Source: Agrobacterium salinitolerans
GTDB taxonomy: Bacteria; Pseudomonadota; Alphaproteobacteria; Rhizobiales; Rhizobiaceae
Assembly: GCF_002008225.1 (NCBI RefSeq)
Contig: NZ_MRDH01000037.1
Coordinates: 1 to 64,000, forward strand
Direction: 5' to 3'
DNA: 64,000 bases
In this document: positions 28,510-37,389 of the stretch, in pieces
Numbering within the stretch: the stretch's first letter is position 1
Layout: each line of letters opens with the position of its first letter
The notes under the pieces: model-generated
Database searches by the model: none
Told to the model about the DNA's origin: nothing
Seen by the model: only the letters and a program-made list of their open reading frames with translations
Made by a program: the position numbers and the translations under genes

Positions 28510-29532
28510 TCAGGGAAGATTGTCCCTGAGGAAGATGTCGATACGAATACGTTCCTGCGCGGCGATGACGGGCAGGCCATCGGCGCGCGCCTTCAACACG
28601 CGGATGGCGCTGCGCACCTCATGTCCCGCATCCTGGTTGAGCACGGCATCGAGCAGCCCTTGCCGCAGCGCATTGGCGGTGTTTTCCGTCAGTTCATGGG
28701 CGATGACCGAAAGCGCTCTTTCGCCATCTGCGGCACAAAGCGCGCGGATGAGACCGCGATTGCCGGCACCGAGACTGTAGATACCGGAAAGGGCATCATT
28801 GCGTAGAGCATCGCGCACCAGCGCATCGACGGTGAGCGGATCGTCCCTGCCCTCCAGCACCGGCAGCAACCGCAGCTGGGGAAATTCCGATTCGATGACG
28901 GCGCGAAATCCTTCCAGACGTTCGCGATGGTCACGCACCAGCATGGAGCCGGCAACAACGGCGACATCGCCGCCGCGCCCGGAGAGGAAACGCCCCATCA
29001 AGCTTGCCGCCGTGCGTCCGGCCGCAACGTTGTCCACACCGGCATAATGATCGCGCCTCGAGCCGGAAAGGTCGGACACCAATGTGACAGTGGCGATGCC
29101 ATCTTCCGCCAGCCGGTCGGCGGCCTCGGCCACGTCTTCGGAATCGGTTGCGACGAAGGCAACGCCCGAGGGCTTTTCCCGGCGTGCAACTTCCAGTGCC
29201 TCGGTCAGTGCCGCGGCATTAAACGGCGGCACCTCGATGACACGGATGGCCGTGCGCTCCAGATGGGAGCGGCTGGCCGCCGCCCGCACCTCGGCGCGCA
29301 GCGTCGCCATAAAGGAATTGTCATTGCCGGGCAGGATGAAGACCATGGAGTAGTTGCGGCCCTTGGCCAAATTGGCGGCCGCGATATCGCGCACATAACC
29401 AAGCTCGGCAATGGCGGCTTCCACCCGCGCCCGCGTCGCCGCATGCACGCCAGGGCGCATGTTCAACACCCGGTCGATGGTGGCAAGGCTGACGCCTGCC
29501 CGCTCTGCAATATCATGAACTGTCGGCTTCAT
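28510..29532 (-). CDS. LacI-family regulator next to xylBA
   Basis: This 340-residue LacI regulator has the helix-turn-helix VHDIAERAGVSLATIDRVLN at residues 5-24, then a sugar-binding-protein-like sensor domain. GGAGGAGCC precedes the ATG at 29532. Being upstream of and co-directional with xylB and xylA, it is likely a xylose-responsive repressor of this cluster, perhaps of its own gene too. A palindrome suitable for LacI binding lies 54 bp before its start (29586-29603). The ligand is inferred from context only. Confidence 0.82.
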   Translation of the reverse strand: MKPTVHDIAERAGVSLATIDRVLNMRPGVHAATRARVEAAIAELGYVRDIAAANLAKGRNYSMVFILPGNDNSFMATLRAEVRAAASRSHLERTAIRVIEVPPFNAAALTEALEVARREKPSGVAFVATDSEDVAEAADRLAEDGIATVTLVSDLSGSRRDHYAGVDNVAAGRTAASLMGRFLSGRGGDVAVVAGSMLVRDHRERLEGFRAVIESEFPQLRLLPVLEGRDDPLTVDALVRDALRNDALSGIYSLGAGNRGLIRALCAADGERALSVIAHELTENTANALRQGLLDAVLNQDAGHEVRSAIRVLKARADGLPVIAAQERIRIDIFLRDNLP

Positions 29533-29585
29533 GGCTCCTCCCTCCCCCTTGCATATCCAGCTTTGCCGCCGCCGTAAATCGAAAA

Positions 29586-29603
29586 ATGATGTACGTACCT
29601 CAT
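29586..29603. promoter_or_regulatory. Palindrome upstream of the xyl regulator
   Basis: ATGATGTACGTACCTCAT has nine-base arms around a central CG with one mismatch. It lies between a minus-strand TTGATG and CATCAT (16-base spacer), where a repressor would act. It shares GTACGTAC and the flanking CTCA with 30408-30425. Confidence 0.5.
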
Positions 29604-29649
29604 ATTTCATCAACCGGCTGCGGAATATCGATGCCCGCATGGGCTGAGG

Positions 29650-30318
29650 TTAATAAAGCGTCCGCCGGTAGTCCTGCTCCAGCTGCTCGTCCATCTTCTG
29701 CATCTCGCGCCCGTCCCTCGGCGCCCCCGTTGTCTCATCGAGAATGATCTTGATAAGCGAGGGCATTTCCGACCGGACCTGCAAATGCGCGGGATCCCAC
29801 AGGTGGGAGCGCCGGAATGCCTTGGCGCAATGCATGAAGACCTCATCAACCTTCACGACGATGGCAAGTTTGGGAATACGATCCGCAACGCTCATGAGCT
29901 GAAGAAGATCGGGATCGTAGCTCAGTGTCGCCCGCCCGTTCACCCGCAGGGTGTCGTCAAAGCCGGGCACGATGAACAACAGACCCACAACGGGGTTGGC
30001 GATGATGTTGCTGAGAGTATCAAGGCGATTGTTGCCCGGCCGGTCCGGGATCACCAGGGTGCGGCCATCAAGAACCTTTACGAAGCCCGGCGGATCGCCG
30101 CGGGGGCTGACATCGGCCCTTCCTTCGAGATTCTGGGTACCGATGCAGAGAAACGGGGACCGTCTTATGAATTCCTGCGCATGTACGCCAAGCCTGTCCT
30201 GACACTTCTGTATCGCCAGCGCATGTGTCGGCTCGAACAACCCGCGAAGCGACTGCTCATCCGTTATGGCAAAGTCTGGCCTGATTGCAAAGTTTGGAGT
30301 GAGTTCCAAGTCCGTCAT
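29650..30318 (-). CDS. Pyridoxamine 5'-phosphate oxidase-like FMN-binding protein
   Basis: This 222-residue protein belongs to the split-beta-barrel pyridoxamine-phosphate-oxidase-like group, recognisable from IGTQNLEGRADVSPRGDPPGFVKV, read here in part as RADVSPRGDPPG, with NRLDTLSNIIANPVVGLLF near residue 95. Members bind FMN or F420, and many have unknown substrates. ATG at 30318 follows GGGGGAGATC. A perfect palindrome lies 90 bp upstream (30408-30425). The family is fairly sure; true pyridoxamine phosphate oxidase activity is not implied. Confidence 0.75.
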   Translation of the reverse strand: MTDLELTPNFAIRPDFAITDEQSLRGLFEPTHALAIQKCQDRLGVHAQEFIRRSPFLCIGTQNLEGRADVSPRGDPPGFVKVLDGRTLVIPDRPGNNRLDTLSNIIANPVVGLLFIVPGFDDTLRVNGRATLSYDPDLLQLMSVADRIPKLAIVVKVDEVFMHCAKAFRRSHLWDPAHLQVRSEMPSLIKIILDETTGAPRDGREMQKMDEQLEQDYRRTLY

Positions 30319-30407
30319 GATCTCCCCCTCTGAACAGCTCTGCCCAGCGGCAAAAATCCAGATCAACCGTCCTCCCGGCCCCGATTTCGCTCCCTCTGTG
30401 CATTATT

Positions 30408-30425
30408 TGAGGTACGTACCTCAAT
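30408..30425. promoter_or_regulatory. Perfect palindrome upstream of the FMN-type protein gene
   Basis: TTGAGGTACGTACCTCAA is an 18-bp perfect palindrome with central CG, 90 bp before the 30318 start. It shares its core with the site at 29586-29603, so a single regulator could act at both genes. Confidence 0.55.
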
Positions 30426-30503
30426 AATTGGTATACATGGATTGCCCGTTGCGATCAACAGCTGAAATCGGCCAACAGCCGCATTGGAATTTTGGACGGA
30501 CGC

Positions 30504-30532
30504 AAAAAAGGGGCCGTCATTCCGACGGCCCC
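30504..30532 (-). terminator. emrB terminator
   Basis: On the minus strand a 9-bp stem (GGGGCCGTC with its complement, loop of five) is followed by six Ts (30509-30504), 31 bp after the emrB stop. Between it and the palindrome at 30408 no gene is visible. Confidence 0.85.
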
Positions 30533-30562
30533 AGCTCTGCGGTGGATGGGAGGGGATTGTTA

Positions 30563-32146
30563 TCAGTGCGCCGCATCTGGCGGCGGCGCTGCCTTGGGTT
30601 TCTGAATCAGCACGGTCATGAAGATCAGGCTGGAGAACAGGATCGTCAGCGCGAAGAACACATCCGCGAAGGCCAAAATCCATGCCTGCTGCGAGACCAT
30701 GCCAACCATTTTCTTGACCGCGATGGATGCGCCGTCCAGGCCGTAGGAATCGTAGTTGGCGCCGACATTGTTCAGCCATTCCAGCGCCTGCGGGTTGGAG
30801 TAGCTGATATGTTCGGCCAGCCGCACATAATGGTCGTCCGTGCGCTGCGACAGCATGGTGTTGATGATGGCAAGACCAACCGCGCCGCCGAGGTTACGGG
30901 TGAGGTTGAAGAGGCCGGATGCATTGCGGATACGGGCGGGCGGCAGCGTGCCGAGCGCGATATTGTTGATCGGCACCATACACATCATCAGGCCGAAACC
31001 GCGCAGGATTTGCGGGATCAACAGCTCGTAGAAATCCCAGTCCGTCGTCACATGCGTCATGATCCATGTGCCGCAGCCGAAGCTGATGAAGCCGATGGCC
31101 ATCATGATGCGCGGATCGAGCTTGGTGGAGACCTTGCCGGCAATCGGCGCGGTGAAGAACATGGCAAGACCGGATACGAACATGGTCTCGCCGATCATCA
31201 GCGCATCATATCCCCTCACCCGGCCGAGATAGAGCGGGTAGAGATATGTAAGGCCATAAAGCCCGATGCCCATGACGAAGGAGAAGAGCGAGCCGATGGA
31301 GAAGTTGCGGTCGGCAAAGGCGCGGATATCCACGACAGGGAATTCCACTTTGAAGGCGCGCCAGAAGAACACGACGGCGCCGACGACCATCGCAATCGAG
31401 CCCAGCACAATGTGTTCGTCGTTGAACCAGTCCTTGTTGTTGCCCTCTTCCAGCACATATTCCAGCGAGCCGAGGAAAACCGCCATCGAAAGCAGACCCC
31501 ACCAGTCGAACTTCTTCCAGAGCGACTTTTCCGGCTTGTCGAAATCGATCAGGCTCCAGGTCAGGATGGTGACGATGATGCCGGGGATAATGTTGACGAG
31601 GAACAGCCAGTGCCAGGAAAAGGCATTGGAAAGATAACCGCCGACCGTCGGGCCGATGGTGGGTGCGAGCGTGGCGACAAGACCGATGATCGGCGAGACG
31701 ACAGAACGCTTCGACGGCGGGAAGATGGTGAAGGCCGCCGCAAAGACCGACGGGATCATACCGCCGCCGATAAAGCCCTGGATCGCGCGATAGACGATCA
31801 TCTGGTCGATATTGGTGGCGGTGGCGCAAAGCGCGCTCGATATGGTGAAGCCGGCAGCACAAGTGGCGAAGAGCACCCGCGTGGAGAGGATGCGCGCCAA
31901 CGTGCCCGACAGCGGGATCATGATCACTTCCGCGATCAGATAGGACGTCTGCACCCAGGCGATCTCATCGGACCCCGCGCCGAGGCCGGCCTGGATTTCC
32001 GCAAGCGAGGCGGAGACGATCTGAATGTCGAGAATGGACATGAACATGCCGAAGACCATCGCGAAAAACGCGATGAGCCTGCGCCTGTCCATCGGGGGAT
32101 CGGCGGGGATGGACGCCCCGCCCGTACCGACAACCGTAGCCGCCAT
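30563..32146 (-). CDS. emrB: EmrB/QacA-type multidrug efflux MFS transporter
   Basis: This 527-residue DHA2-family proton/drug antiporter has 14 predicted membrane segments starting at residue 25 (LIAFFAMVFGMFMSILDIQI). The motif-C region and IMIPLSGTLARILSTR mark EmrB proteins. With the adjoining EmrA and an outer-membrane channel encoded elsewhere it forms a tripartite pump. It is 34 bp downstream of emrA in the same operon, which is divergent from a TetR repressor. Confidence 0.92.
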   Translation of the reverse strand: MAATVVGTGGASIPADPPMDRRRLIAFFAMVFGMFMSILDIQIVSASLAEIQAGLGAGSDEIAWVQTSYLIAEVIMIPLSGTLARILSTRVLFATCAAGFTISSALCATATNIDQMIVYRAIQGFIGGGMIPSVFAAAFTIFPPSKRSVVSPIIGLVATLAPTIGPTVGGYLSNAFSWHWLFLVNIIPGIIVTILTWSLIDFDKPEKSLWKKFDWWGLLSMAVFLGSLEYVLEEGNNKDWFNDEHIVLGSIAMVVGAVVFFWRAFKVEFPVVDIRAFADRNFSIGSLFSFVMGIGLYGLTYLYPLYLGRVRGYDALMIGETMFVSGLAMFFTAPIAGKVSTKLDPRIMMAIGFISFGCGTWIMTHVTTDWDFYELLIPQILRGFGLMMCMVPINNIALGTLPPARIRNASGLFNLTRNLGGAVGLAIINTMLSQRTDDHYVRLAEHISYSNPQALEWLNNVGANYDSYGLDGASIAVKKMVGMVSQQAWILAFADVFFALTILFSSLIFMTVLIQKPKAAPPPDAAH

Positions 32147-32180
32147 GATCTTGACCTCAACGGCGCATCAGCGATGCGCC

Positions 32181-33395
32181 TTACTTGGCTTCCGGGTTGG
32201 CTTGCGCCGTTTTCGTGGTTTCCGGCGCCGTGCGGGTATCGACATCGACAACGACGCTGAGGCCGGCGCGCAGATTGTGCTTTTCAAGGTCTTCCTTGGA
32301 GAAGACGATACGAACCGGCACGCGCTGGATGACCTTAGTGAAGTTGCCCGTCGCGTTTTCCGGCGGCAGCATGGAGAAGACCGAGCCTGAGCCGGGCGAG
32401 ATCGACTGCACCGTGCCTTCGATGGTCGCATCGTCGAAAGCATCGACATGGACGCGAACCTTCGAACCCGGCACAACGCGGGCGAGCTGCGTTTCCTTGA
32501 AATTAGCGTCGATATAAAGCTCGTTCATCGGCACCAGCGACGCCAGGCGCTTGCCGACTGACACCAGATCGCCACTCTGCACCGCCAGATTACCGATGAC
32601 GCCGTCATAGGGCGCCTTCAGAACCGTGAAGGACAGGTCACGGGCGGCCTTGTCACGCGAGAGCTGCAGCGAACGGATGGTGCTTTCGGCTTCCTCGCGC
32701 TGGGCACGCAGAAGTTCCACATTGGCCTTGGCCGAAGCGATGGCGGCATCGCCGGCCACGACATTCGCCTTGGCCTGATCAAGCGCGACCTGCGCATTGT
32801 CGGAGGCGGCGACCGTGCCGACATCCTTCGCCTGTAGCTCGCTCGCGCGCTTCTGGGTGATTTCAGCGCCGCGAAGGGCGGCATCCAGCGCGCCCTTCTG
32901 GGCAACCGCCTGTTCCAGTGCAGCTTCGCCGCCGATGATCTGCGCATCGATGCGCTTCAGCGACAGTTCTTCGGTGCGGATCTGCGCTTCGGCCTGCTCA
33001 AGGGCGATGCGGTAATCGCCGTCGTCCAGCGTCACCAGCGGATCGCCTGCCTTCACTTCCTGGTTCTCGACGACGTTCACCTTGGCGACGTAGCCGGAAA
33101 CCTTCGGTGCGATGACGGCAATGTCGCCTTCGATATAGGCGTCGTCCGTCGACACAAGGAAGCGCCCGTCAGTCCACCAGTTATAACCATACCAGCCAGC
33201 ACCGGCCAGCAGGGCGACGGCGATGACGGGGAGAAGTTTGGAACGCTTTTTCTGCTTCGGCGCAGCCGTTGTCTGAGCAGGCGGCGCGGCCGGAGCCTCG
33301 GCCGGCTTTGCGGGAGAGGTCTCGGCCTTGGCGGAGATATCCGCCTCTTCCGCATCGTTGACGGCGCGAACCGCGCTATTCTTCTGGGCCGACAT
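32181..33395 (-). CDS. emrA: EmrA-type periplasmic membrane-fusion protein
   Basis: This 404-residue HlyD/EmrA adaptor links EmrB to an outer-membrane channel. A cytoplasmic Ala/Pro-rich stretch of about 50 residues precedes the single membrane anchor (LLPVIAVALLAGAGWYGYNW). The biotinyl-lipoyl-like half (TDDAYIEGDIAVIAPKVSGY) is near residue 80, a coiled coil spans about 140-230, and the second lipoyl half and beta-barrel follow. It is the first gene of emrAB, with overlapping divergent promoters and two operators upstream. Confidence 0.92.
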   Translation of the reverse strand: MSAQKNSAVRAVNDAEEADISAKAETSPAKPAEAPAAPPAQTTAAPKQKKRSKLLPVIAVALLAGAGWYGYNWWTDGRFLVSTDDAYIEGDIAVIAPKVSGYVAKVNVVENQEVKAGDPLVTLDDGDYRIALEQAEAQIRTEELSLKRIDAQIIGGEAALEQAVAQKGALDAALRGAEITQKRASELQAKDVGTVAASDNAQVALDQAKANVVAGDAAIASAKANVELLRAQREEAESTIRSLQLSRDKAARDLSFTVLKAPYDGVIGNLAVQSGDLVSVGKRLASLVPMNELYIDANFKETQLARVVPGSKVRVHVDAFDDATIEGTVQSISPGSGSVFSMLPPENATGNFTKVIQRVPVRIVFSKEDLEKHNLRAGLSVVVDVDTRTAPETTKTAQANPEAK

Positions 33396-33434
33396 GAGAG
33401 CTTACCGTGATAGATTGAAGAAAGTTTTTCGAAC

Positions 33435-33451
33435 TGAACCGTTCGGTTCGA
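33435..33451. promoter_or_regulatory. TetR operator 1 (over the emrA start site)
   Basis: TGAACCGTTCGGTTCGA has arms GAACC/GGTTC (33436-33440 and 33445-33449) spaced by four bases. It lies just downstream of the minus-strand -10 for emrA. Confidence 0.65.
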
Positions 33452-33482
33452 TTGACATAATCTCTTTCCTGACACATATCAA
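33452..33482. promoter_or_regulatory. Overlapping divergent promoters of emrA and tetR
   Basis: Plus: TTGACA at 33452-33457, 17 bases, CATATC at 33475-33480. Minus: TTGATA (33482-33477), 17 bases, TATGTC (33459-33454). The two promoters occupy the same 31 bases in opposite directions between the operators. Confidence 0.55.
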
Positions 33483-33488
33483 GTGTTA

Positions 33489-33506
33489 TCGAACCGATTG
33501 GTTCGA
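33489..33506. promoter_or_regulatory. TetR operator 2 (over the tetR start site)
   Basis: TCGAACCGATTGGTTCGA repeats operator 1 with GAACC/GGTTC arms; the centres are 55 bp apart. It lies just downstream of the plus-strand -10, so binding would repress tetR itself. Confidence 0.65.
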
Positions 33507-33555
33507 CGTTCGGTTAATTTTTTTTACGCCATTGCAATGCTAAGAGGCGGTAGCG

Positions 33556-34242
33556 ATGGCAGGTGAAGACAGGGATATGGAGACGGAAACGGAAACGGGC
33601 TGTCCGGGCAATGCCGCCGGGCGTTTTGCGGCGGGCGAAGACCCGGCCAAACGCGCGCAGATTCTGGCAGGTGCCTGGCGCGTGTTCAAGCGCAAGGGTT
33701 TCGATGCCGCCAGCATGAACGACATCACGCGCGAGGCGGGCGTTTCCAAGGGCACGATCTATGTCTATTTCTCCAACAAGGAGGACCTGTTCGCCGCGCT
33801 GGTCGATCACCATCGGCAGGAATTCGCCAACTCGATGCGCGATATTCTCGCCGGCACCGAAGAGGTGCGCGACGGACTGAGACAATTCGGCAAGGCCTTC
33901 GCCAACAAGATGATCTGTTCCGAGATGATCCCGGCCATGCGGTCGGTCATCGGCGTCATCGACCGCATGCCGAAATTGGCGCAGCGCTTCTTCATCGCCG
34001 CGCCCAACAATGTCCGCACCGTGCTCCAGGATTTCATCGAACATCATGTCGCGCTCGGCCATCTGCAGGTCGATGACGTGGAACTGGCCGCCCGGCAATA
34101 TATCGAGCTTTCCACCGGCACCTTCTTCAAGCTGCGCCTGTTCGGCGAGATCGACGGCCCGGTTCCGGAAGAAGAGCTGGACCGGGTGATCGCCAGCGCC
34201 ATTATGGTATTCATGGCCGCCTACGGAACCGACAAGGCCTGA
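33556..34242 (+). CDS. TetR-family repressor of emrAB
   Basis: This 228-residue TetR/AcrR regulator has its helix-turn-helix around residues 55-75 (MNDITREAGVSKGTIYVYFS) after a 35-residue hydrophilic extension. The C-terminal ligand-binding domain is typical in length. It is divergent from emrA; paired palindromes lie between, so it is probably a local, autoregulated repressor of the efflux pump. ATG at 33556 follows AAGAGGCGG. Confidence 0.88.
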   Translation: MAGEDRDMETETETGCPGNAAGRFAAGEDPAKRAQILAGAWRVFKRKGFDAASMNDITREAGVSKGTIYVYFSNKEDLFAALVDHHRQEFANSMRDILAGTEEVRDGLRQFGKAFANKMICSEMIPAMRSVIGVIDRMPKLAQRFFIAAPNNVRTVLQDFIEHHVALGHLQVDDVELAARQYIELSTGTFFKLRLFGEIDGPVPEEELDRVIASAIMVFMAAYGTDKA

Positions 34243-34405
34243 AATCATTCAGCAACGGAAAATATGCCAATACGCGGACTGCGCGAAATTTCGATAAAAT
34301 CCTGCGCTGTGGAGCCATCATTTCCTTGTTTCTCGCGTATTGCGCTATAAGTTCCACCCACCGGCTGTTTCGGCTGGCCTTGTTGCTGAAAGGAAAAACG
34401 ACCTG

Positions 34406-35164
34406 ATGGAGTCCATTCTCCCTCTTTTATCTGACCCCGCCGCCTGGGTGGCGCTCGTCACGCTGATCGTCATGGAGGTCGTGCTCGGCATCGACAACCT
34501 GATCTTCATCTCCATCCTCACCAACAAGCTGCCGCCCGAACAGCGCGAAAAAGCCCGCAAGATCGGTATAGGCCTTGCGCTCATCATGCGCCTCGGCCTG
34601 CTCGGCACCGTCGCATGGATCGTGCAGCTCACCACGCCGGTCTTCGAAGTCTTCGGCCATGCTTTCTCGTGGAAGGACATGATTCTCATCGCCGGCGGTC
34701 TTTTCCTGATGTGGAAGGCCACGAAGGAAATTCACCACAATGTCGACCCGGAAGATCACAAGGAAGACATGGTGGGCGGCCCGGCCGCTATGAATTTCGG
34801 CGCCGCCATCGGCCAGATTCTGCTGCTCGACCTCGTCTTCTCGGTAGACAGCATCATCACCGCCGTCGGCATGACACCGCATCTGCCGATCATGATCGTC
34901 GCGGTCATCGTGGCCGTCACCGTCATGCTGCTGGCCGCAACGCCGCTCGCCAACTTCATCGAGCGCAACCCCACCATCGTCATGCTGGCGCTCGCCTTCC
35001 TGATGATGATCGGCACAACGCTGATCGCCGAAGGCATGGGCTTCCATGTTCCGAAAGGCTACGTCTATGCCGCCATGGCGTTCTCGGCGCTGGTGGAACT
35101 GCTCAACATGCTCGCCCGCAATGCGAGGCGCAGGAAGAAGGCCAGCGCGGAAGAGGCGCATTGA
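34406..35164 (+). CDS. TerC-family membrane protein
   Basis: This 252-residue TerC protein has seven or so membrane segments with the conserved acidic stretch [15 protein letters not shown] near residue 25 and [16 protein letters not shown] near 140. TerC proteins are implicated in tellurite resistance and manganese export. ATG at 34406 follows AAAGGAAAAACGACCTG; a 22-residue upstream extension lacks support. It is read alone, and a 240-bp stretch with an inverted repeat follows. Confidence 0.9.
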   Translation: MESILPLLSDPAAWVALVTLIVMEVVLGIDNLIFISILTNKLPPEQREKARKIGIGLALIMRLGLLGTVAWIVQLTTPVFEVFGHAFSWKDMILIAGGLFLMWKATKEIHHNVDPEDHKEDMVGGPAAMNFGAAIGQILLLDLVFSVDSIITAVGMTPHLPIMIVAVIVAVTVMLLAATPLANFIERNPTIVMLALAFLMMIGTTLIAEGMGFHVPKGYVYAAMAFSALVELLNMLARNARRRKKASAEEAH

Positions 35165-35178
35165 CGGCACTTCCTTTT

Positions 35179-35290
35179 GTCATGCCGGACCAGATCCCGC
35201 ATATTTTCAGCCCAGGCCCTTGGGCTGAGAAAACTCTTCCCGCTGCGTGAGAGCCCCGGCGGCCGGATACCGGTGCGGGGCCGGCATGAC
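35179..35290. repeat. Inverted-repeat element between terC and slc13-like gene
   Basis: GTCATGCCGG (35179-35188) recurs as its complement CCGGCATGAC at 35281-35290, enclosing a TCAGCCCA/TGGGCTGA hairpin at 35207-35228. No coding sequence is apparent here. Confidence 0.5.
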
Positions 35291-35404
35291 GGAAAGGCAG
35301 GAATGGCCGTATCCACTCCGGAACCGCTTCACCCCGGCTTGCGTTCTTTGATATCCTCGTCGATAGAGTCATTCTCCGCTTCTCCTTCGAAAGCATGAAC
35401 CAGC

Positions 35405-37177
35405 ATGACGACAGACCAGATCCTCGCCTTCACCGTCATCGCCGGCATGATGGTTGCGTTCATCTGGGACAGGCTGCGTTACGATGTCGTCGCCTGCAGT
35501 GCGCTGCTCGTGGCGGTGGTTCTTGGCGTCGTGCCTTTCGACAAGGCTTTTTCCGGGTTTTCGGATGATATCGTGATTATCGTCGGCAGCGCTCTGGTGG
35601 TCAGTTCGGCGGTGGCGCGGTCAGGCGTCGTCGACATGACGATCAAGAAATATTTTCCCGAAATGCATTCGAAGAGCCTGCAACTTGCCTTCCTGATGAT
35701 CGTCGTCGCGGTCATGTCAGCCTTCATCAAGAATATCGGCGCGCTCGCCATCATGATGCCGGTCGCTTTCCAGTTCGCCCGCAAGTCCGGCAGTCCGGTC
35801 TCTTATTATCTGATGCCCATGGCCTTCGCCGCACTCCTGGGCGGGCTGATGACGCAGATCGGCACCTCGCCCAATATCGTCGTCTCACGACTGCGCGAAG
35901 AAATGACCGGGCAGAGTTTTTCGATGTTCGACTTCACACCCGTCGGAGCCGGCCTCACCGTCATCGGCATCATCTTCCTGACCTTCGGTTACCGGCTTCT
36001 GCCGGTGCGCAACCGCGAAAAGGCCTCTGTAGAGGATATTCTCGACCAAGCCTCCTATACGGCGGAAGCGACGCTGCCGGCGGACAGCAACTTTGCGGAA
36101 AAGCCGCTGCGCACGCTGCTGAAACAGGCCGATGGCGACGTGATTGCTAGCACGATCCTGCGCGGGCCGCGGCGCATCTCCCCCTTCCCCGACGTGAAGC
36201 TCAAAGCTGGCGACACTATTCTGCTCGAAGGCAGCCCGGAGGGGCTGGACCGCATCGTCTCCCAGGCAAAGTTGCAGCTCTCCGGCAAGCCGCTGATGGA
36301 GAACGGCCAGAAGACTGCCGATCTCATTTCCATGGAGGCCGTCATCAGCAATGAATCGGTGCTGAGCGGCATTTCCGCGCGCGAGCTTTCACTCTCTTAT
36401 ACGCGCGGCGTCAACCTGATCGCCGTCAGCCGGCGCGGCCAGCGTGTCAGCCAGCGGCTCTCCGAGTTGACATTGCAGGCGGGCGATGTCGTTCTTCTAC
36501 AGGGAAGCCGCAAGAACCTGCCGCAGGTGCTGCAGGAATTTTCGCTCTTACCGCTGGCGCAACGGGAAATCCTGCTGGGCGTGCAGCGCCGCGCGCTTTT
36601 GCCCGTCATCGTGCTTGCCGCCGCCATGATCGCCGCCGGCAGCGGGGTGGTGCCGGTCTCCGTCGCCTTTTTCGCAGCCGCCTTCCTGATGATCGTCGTC
36701 GGTGCGATCCCGCTGACCGAGGTCTATAAATCCATTGACGGACCGATCCTCGTCATGCTCGCCACCCTCATTCCCGTCAGCGACTCGCTCCGCACCACCG
36801 GCGCAAGCGAACTCATGGCCGCCTGGCTTGGCCAGGCCGCGCAGGGATTGCCGCCCTTTGCGGCGCTCGGCATGATCCTGCTCACAGCCATGGCGGTCAC
36901 GCCCTTTCTCAACAATGCCGCCACCGTGCTGGTCATGGCCCCCATCGCCGCCGGTTTCGCCACCACACTCGGTTTCAAGCCAGAGGCCTTCCTGATGGCG
37001 GTGGCAATTGGCGCGGGTTGCGATTTCCTCACCCCCATCGGCCACCAGTGCAACACTCTGGTCATGGGCCCCGGCGGTTACCGCTTCAGCGACTATCCGC
37101 GGCTTGGCCTGCCGCTGTCGATCATGATCGTCATCGCCAGCATTCCCATGCTACTTTACGTCTGGCCCGTGAACTAG
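35405..37177 (+). CDS. SLC13/DASS-family permease with two TrkA-C domains
   Basis: This 590-residue protein has N- and C-terminal halves of membrane spans with a central cytoplasmic region. The middle (about residues 205-385) holds two TrkA-C/RCK-C regulatory domains, each with LxAGDxLLLQG-like endings (GDTILLEGSPEGL and GDVVLLQGSRKNL). The membrane half contains FIKNIGALAIMMPVAFQ near residue 115, the DASS signature region. It could move sulfate, dicarboxylates or other anions, and the substrate is not resolved. Confidence 0.88.
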   Translation: MTTDQILAFTVIAGMMVAFIWDRLRYDVVACSALLVAVVLGVVPFDKAFSGFSDDIVIIVGSALVVSSAVARSGVVDMTIKKYFPEMHSKSLQLAFLMIVVAVMSAFIKNIGALAIMMPVAFQFARKSGSPVSYYLMPMAFAALLGGLMTQIGTSPNIVVSRLREEMTGQSFSMFDFTPVGAGLTVIGIIFLTFGYRLLPVRNREKASVEDILDQASYTAEATLPADSNFAEKPLRTLLKQADGDVIASTILRGPRRISPFPDVKLKAGDTILLEGSPEGLDRIVSQAKLQLSGKPLMENGQKTADLISMEAVISNESVLSGISARELSLSYTRGVNLIAVSRRGQRVSQRLSELTLQAGDVVLLQGSRKNLPQVLQEFSLLPLAQREILLGVQRRALLPVIVLAAAMIAAGSGVVPVSVAFFAAAFLMIVVGAIPLTEVYKSIDGPILVMLATLIPVSDSLRTTGASELMAAWLGQAAQGLPPFAALGMILLTAMAVTPFLNNAATVLVMAPIAAGFATTLGFKPEAFLMAVAIGAGCDFLTPIGHQCNTLVMGPGGYRFSDYPRLGLPLSIMIVIASIPMLLYVWPVN

Positions 37178-37389
37178 GGCTCTCAGCTGGGACGCTGAAC
37201 AAGCGCGGGCTTCGTATTTCCTTGACGCCTGCGGCAGAATATGGCCTAAGCCGAAGCCGAACGGGAATGTGCAAAAGGCGCTTTCATTGCGTCTTCCAAC
37301 ATGATTTCCTGCCGCATCCAAACGAAAACATCGTGACAGACGGGTGAAGCCGCCCCGATGTCACTGCCACGTCACGACGAGTGAATTTC

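Noticed and set aside
30428..32260. A 610-residue plus-strand open frame opposite emrB
   Set aside because: The translation is extremely rich in Asp, Arg and Glu, the antisense signature of a membrane protein gene. EmrB on the minus strand is clear.
37178..37389. TTGACG followed by an AT-rich stretch as a gltX promoter
   Set aside because: No acceptable -10 lies at proper spacing, so I did not annotate a promoter.
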